Below, one piece after another: positions 61,481-64,000 of a DNA stretch of 64,000 bases. The stretch is from Dryomyza anilis (taxonomy: Eukaryota; Arthropoda; Insecta; Diptera; Dryomyzidae). The DNA lies in assembly GCA_951804985.1 (NCBI GenBank), contig OX638130.1, positions 105,536,040 to 105,600,039 of the forward strand. The letters are read 5' to 3'. The notes beneath the pieces were generated by a model that had not been told where the DNA came from, ran no database searches, and saw only the letters and a program-made list of their open reading frames with translations. Made by a program: the position numbers and the translations under genes. Each line of letters opens with the position of its first letter. The first letter of the stretch is position 1.

Positions 61481-64000
61481 GATGTCATGGTATGTCAGAT
61501 GTCTGAATATGTCATATGTCATGATATGTCATATGTCATGATATGTTATATGTCATGATATGTCATATGTCATGGTATGTCAGATGTCTTGATATGTCAT
61601 ATGTCATGATATGTCATATGTCATGGTATGTCAGATGTCTTGATATGTCATATGTCATGATATGTCATGATATGTCATGATATGTCATATATCATGATAT
61701 GTCATATGTCATGGTATGTCAGATGTCTTGATATGTCATATGTCATGATATGACGTATGTCATGATATGTCATGATATGTCATATGTCATGCTGTGTCAT
61801 ATGTCATGATGTGACATATGTCATGATATGTCATATGTCATGATAGGTCATATGTCATGATATGTCATATGTCATGATATGTCATATGTCATATGTCATG
61901 ATATGTCTTATGTCATATGTCATGATATGTCATATGTCATGATATGTTATATGTCATATGTCATGATATGTCATATGTCATGATATGTCATATGTCATGA
62001 TATGTCATATATCATGATATGTCATATGTCATGATATGACGTATGTCATGCTATATCATATGTCATGATATGTCATACGTCATGATATGTCGTATGTCAT
62101 GATATGTCATATATCATGATATGTCATGTCATGGTATGTCAGATGTCTTGATCTGTCATGATAGGTCATATGTCATGATATGTCATATGTCATGATATGT
62201 CATATGTCATGCTGTGTCATATGTCATGATGTGTCATATGTCATGATATGTCATATGTCATGATATGTCATATGTCTTGATATGTCATATGTCACGAAAT
62301 GACATATGTCATGAAATGTCATATCTCATGATATGTCAGATGTCTGAATATGTCATATGTCTTGATATGTCATATGTCATGAAATGTCATATGTCATGAT
62401 ATGTCATATGTCGTGATATGTCTTATGTCATGATGTGTCATATGTCATGATATGTCATATGTCATGATAAGTCATATGTCATGGTATGTCAGATGTCTTG
62501 ATATGTCATATGTCATGATATGACGTATGTCATGATATGTCATATGTCGTGATATGTCACATGTCATGATATGTCATATGTCATGATATGTCATATGTCA
62601 TGATGTGTCATGATATGTCATATGTCATGATATGTCATATGTCATGATATGTCATATGTCATGGTATGTCAGATGTCTTGATATGTCATATGTCATGATA
62701 TGACGTATGTCATGATATGTCATATGTCATGATATGTCATATGTCAAGATATGTCATACGTCATGATATGTCATATGTTATGATATGCCATATATCATGA
62801 TATGTCATATGTCATGGAATGTCAGATGTCTTGATATGTCATATGTCATGATATGTCATATGTCATGATATGTCATATGTCATGATATGTCATATGTCAT
62901 GATATGTCATATGTCATGATATGTCATATGTCATGATATGTCATATGTCATGATATGTCATATGTCATGATATGTCATGATATGTCATATGTCATGATAT
63001 GTCATGATATGTCATATATCATGATATGTCATATGTCATGGTATGTCAGATGTCTTGATATGTCATATGTCATGATATGACGTATGTCATGATATGTCAT
63101 GATATGTCATATGTCATGCTGTGTCATATGTCATGATGTGACATATGTCATGATATGTCATATGTCATGATATGTCATATGTCATGCTGTGTCATATGTC
63201 ATGATGTGACATATGTCATGATATGTCATATGTCATGATATGTTATATGTCATATGTCATATGTCATGATATGTCATATGTCATGATATGTCATATATCA
63301 TGATATGTCATATGTCATGATATGACGTATGTCATGCTATATCATATGTCATGATATGTCATACGTCATGATATGTCGTATGTCATGATATGTCATATAT
63401 CATGATATGTCATGTCATGGTATGTCAGATGTCTTGATCTGTCATGATAGGTCATATGTCATGATATGTCATATGTCATGATATGTCATATGTCATGCTG
63501 TGTCATATGTCATGATGTGTCATATGTCATGATATGTCATATGTCATGATATGTCATATGTCTTGATATGTCATATGTCACGAAATGACATATGTCATGA
63601 AATGTCATATCTCATGATATTTCAGATGTCTGAATATGTCATATGTCTTGATATGTCATATGTCATGAAATGTCATATGTCATGATATGTCATATGTCGT
63701 GATATGTCTTATGTCATGATGTGTCATATGTCATGATATGTCATATGTCATGATAAGTCATATGTCATGGTATGTCAGATGTCTTGATATGTCATATGTC
63801 ATGATATGACGTATGTCATGATATGTCATATGTCGTGATGTGTCACATGTCATGATATGTCATATGTCATGATATGTCATATGTCATGATGTGTCATGAT
63901 ATGTCATATGTCATGATATGTCATATGTCATGATATGTCATATGTCATGGTATGTCAGATGTCTTGATATGTCATATGTCATGATATGACGTATGTCATG
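61481..64000. repeat. satellite B array, segment 4 (runs off the window)
   Basis: 17-bp family starting with GATGTCATGGTATGTCAGA. Most of it is a tandem repeat of about 1.29-1.32 kb: 61.69-62.71 kb recurs at 62.99-64.00 kb. Marks include GTATGTCATGCTATATCAT at 62,041 and 63,327, 1,286 bp apart. It continues past the right edge. Confidence 0.93.

Noticed and set aside
31217..64000. CRISPR-like array
   Set aside because: Repeats are directly adjacent with no unique spacers, in an animal genome; this is a tandem satellite.

Overview
The window looks like nuclear DNA of a higher fly (Diptera, Schizophora). A tephritid-like fruit fly is my best guess but is not proven. The reasons are short AT-rich introns with GT-AG borders, AT-rich intergenic DNA around GC-richer codons, intact mitochondrial ribosomal protein and Sac1 genes of the expected insect lengths, a secreted Gly/Tyr/Ser-rich structural protein, and small non-autonomous DNA transposons. 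It is not bacterial, so operons, Shine-Dalgarno sites and CRISPR do not apply.

Positions 1-13,930 are the gene-bearing part. In order it holds: a MITE with 3-bp TTA/TTG flanks (147-715); a single-exon minus-strand gene for a secreted glycine-rich protein with TATA box and poly(A) signal (1155-1835); a second MITE flanked by TA (2594-3452); AT-rich intergenic DNA; the single-exon plus-strand gene for mitochondrial small-subunit protein mRpS29/DAP3 (5287-6471); and, converging tail to tail with it, the ten-exon minus-strand gene for the phosphoinositide phosphatase Sac1 (6979-12307). I rebuilt Sac1 exon by exon: 1,779 coding nt, 592 residues, all splice phases agreeing and the catalytic cysteine at residue 389. 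mRpS29 and Sac1 are housekeeping genes with unrelated jobs (mitochondrial translation; ER/Golgi PI4P turnover); their 3' ends lie about 0.5 kb apart.

Positions 13,930-64,000 are almost entirely satellite DNA, with no open frame of 60 codons or more that I can see. Two unrelated satellites are interleaved. Satellite A (13,930-31,216) is built from a 92-bp core monomer and a 159-bp monomer that is the same core plus 67 bp. Satellite B (31,217-59,100 and 61,481 to the window edge) is built from a 17-bp monomer, TGATATGTCATATGTCA. Four 392-bp islands of A sit inside B with identical junctions. Three of them are spaced exactly 1,646 bp apart, so A+B forms a composite higher-order repeat. On a larger scale a ~10.58-kb block of B carrying one A island is duplicated in tandem; the first copy is longer by exactly two 1,646-bp units.

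Near the right end a further A block (59,101-60,864) abuts about 400 bp of non-satellite DNA (60,865-61,268). On the minus strand this carries what looks like a truncated coding exon behind a splice acceptor. More A and then B follow to the edge. The window therefore appears to cross from a gene-bearing arm into a heterochromatic (pericentromeric or similar) satellite field that starts about 1.6 kb upstream of the Sac1 start codon.
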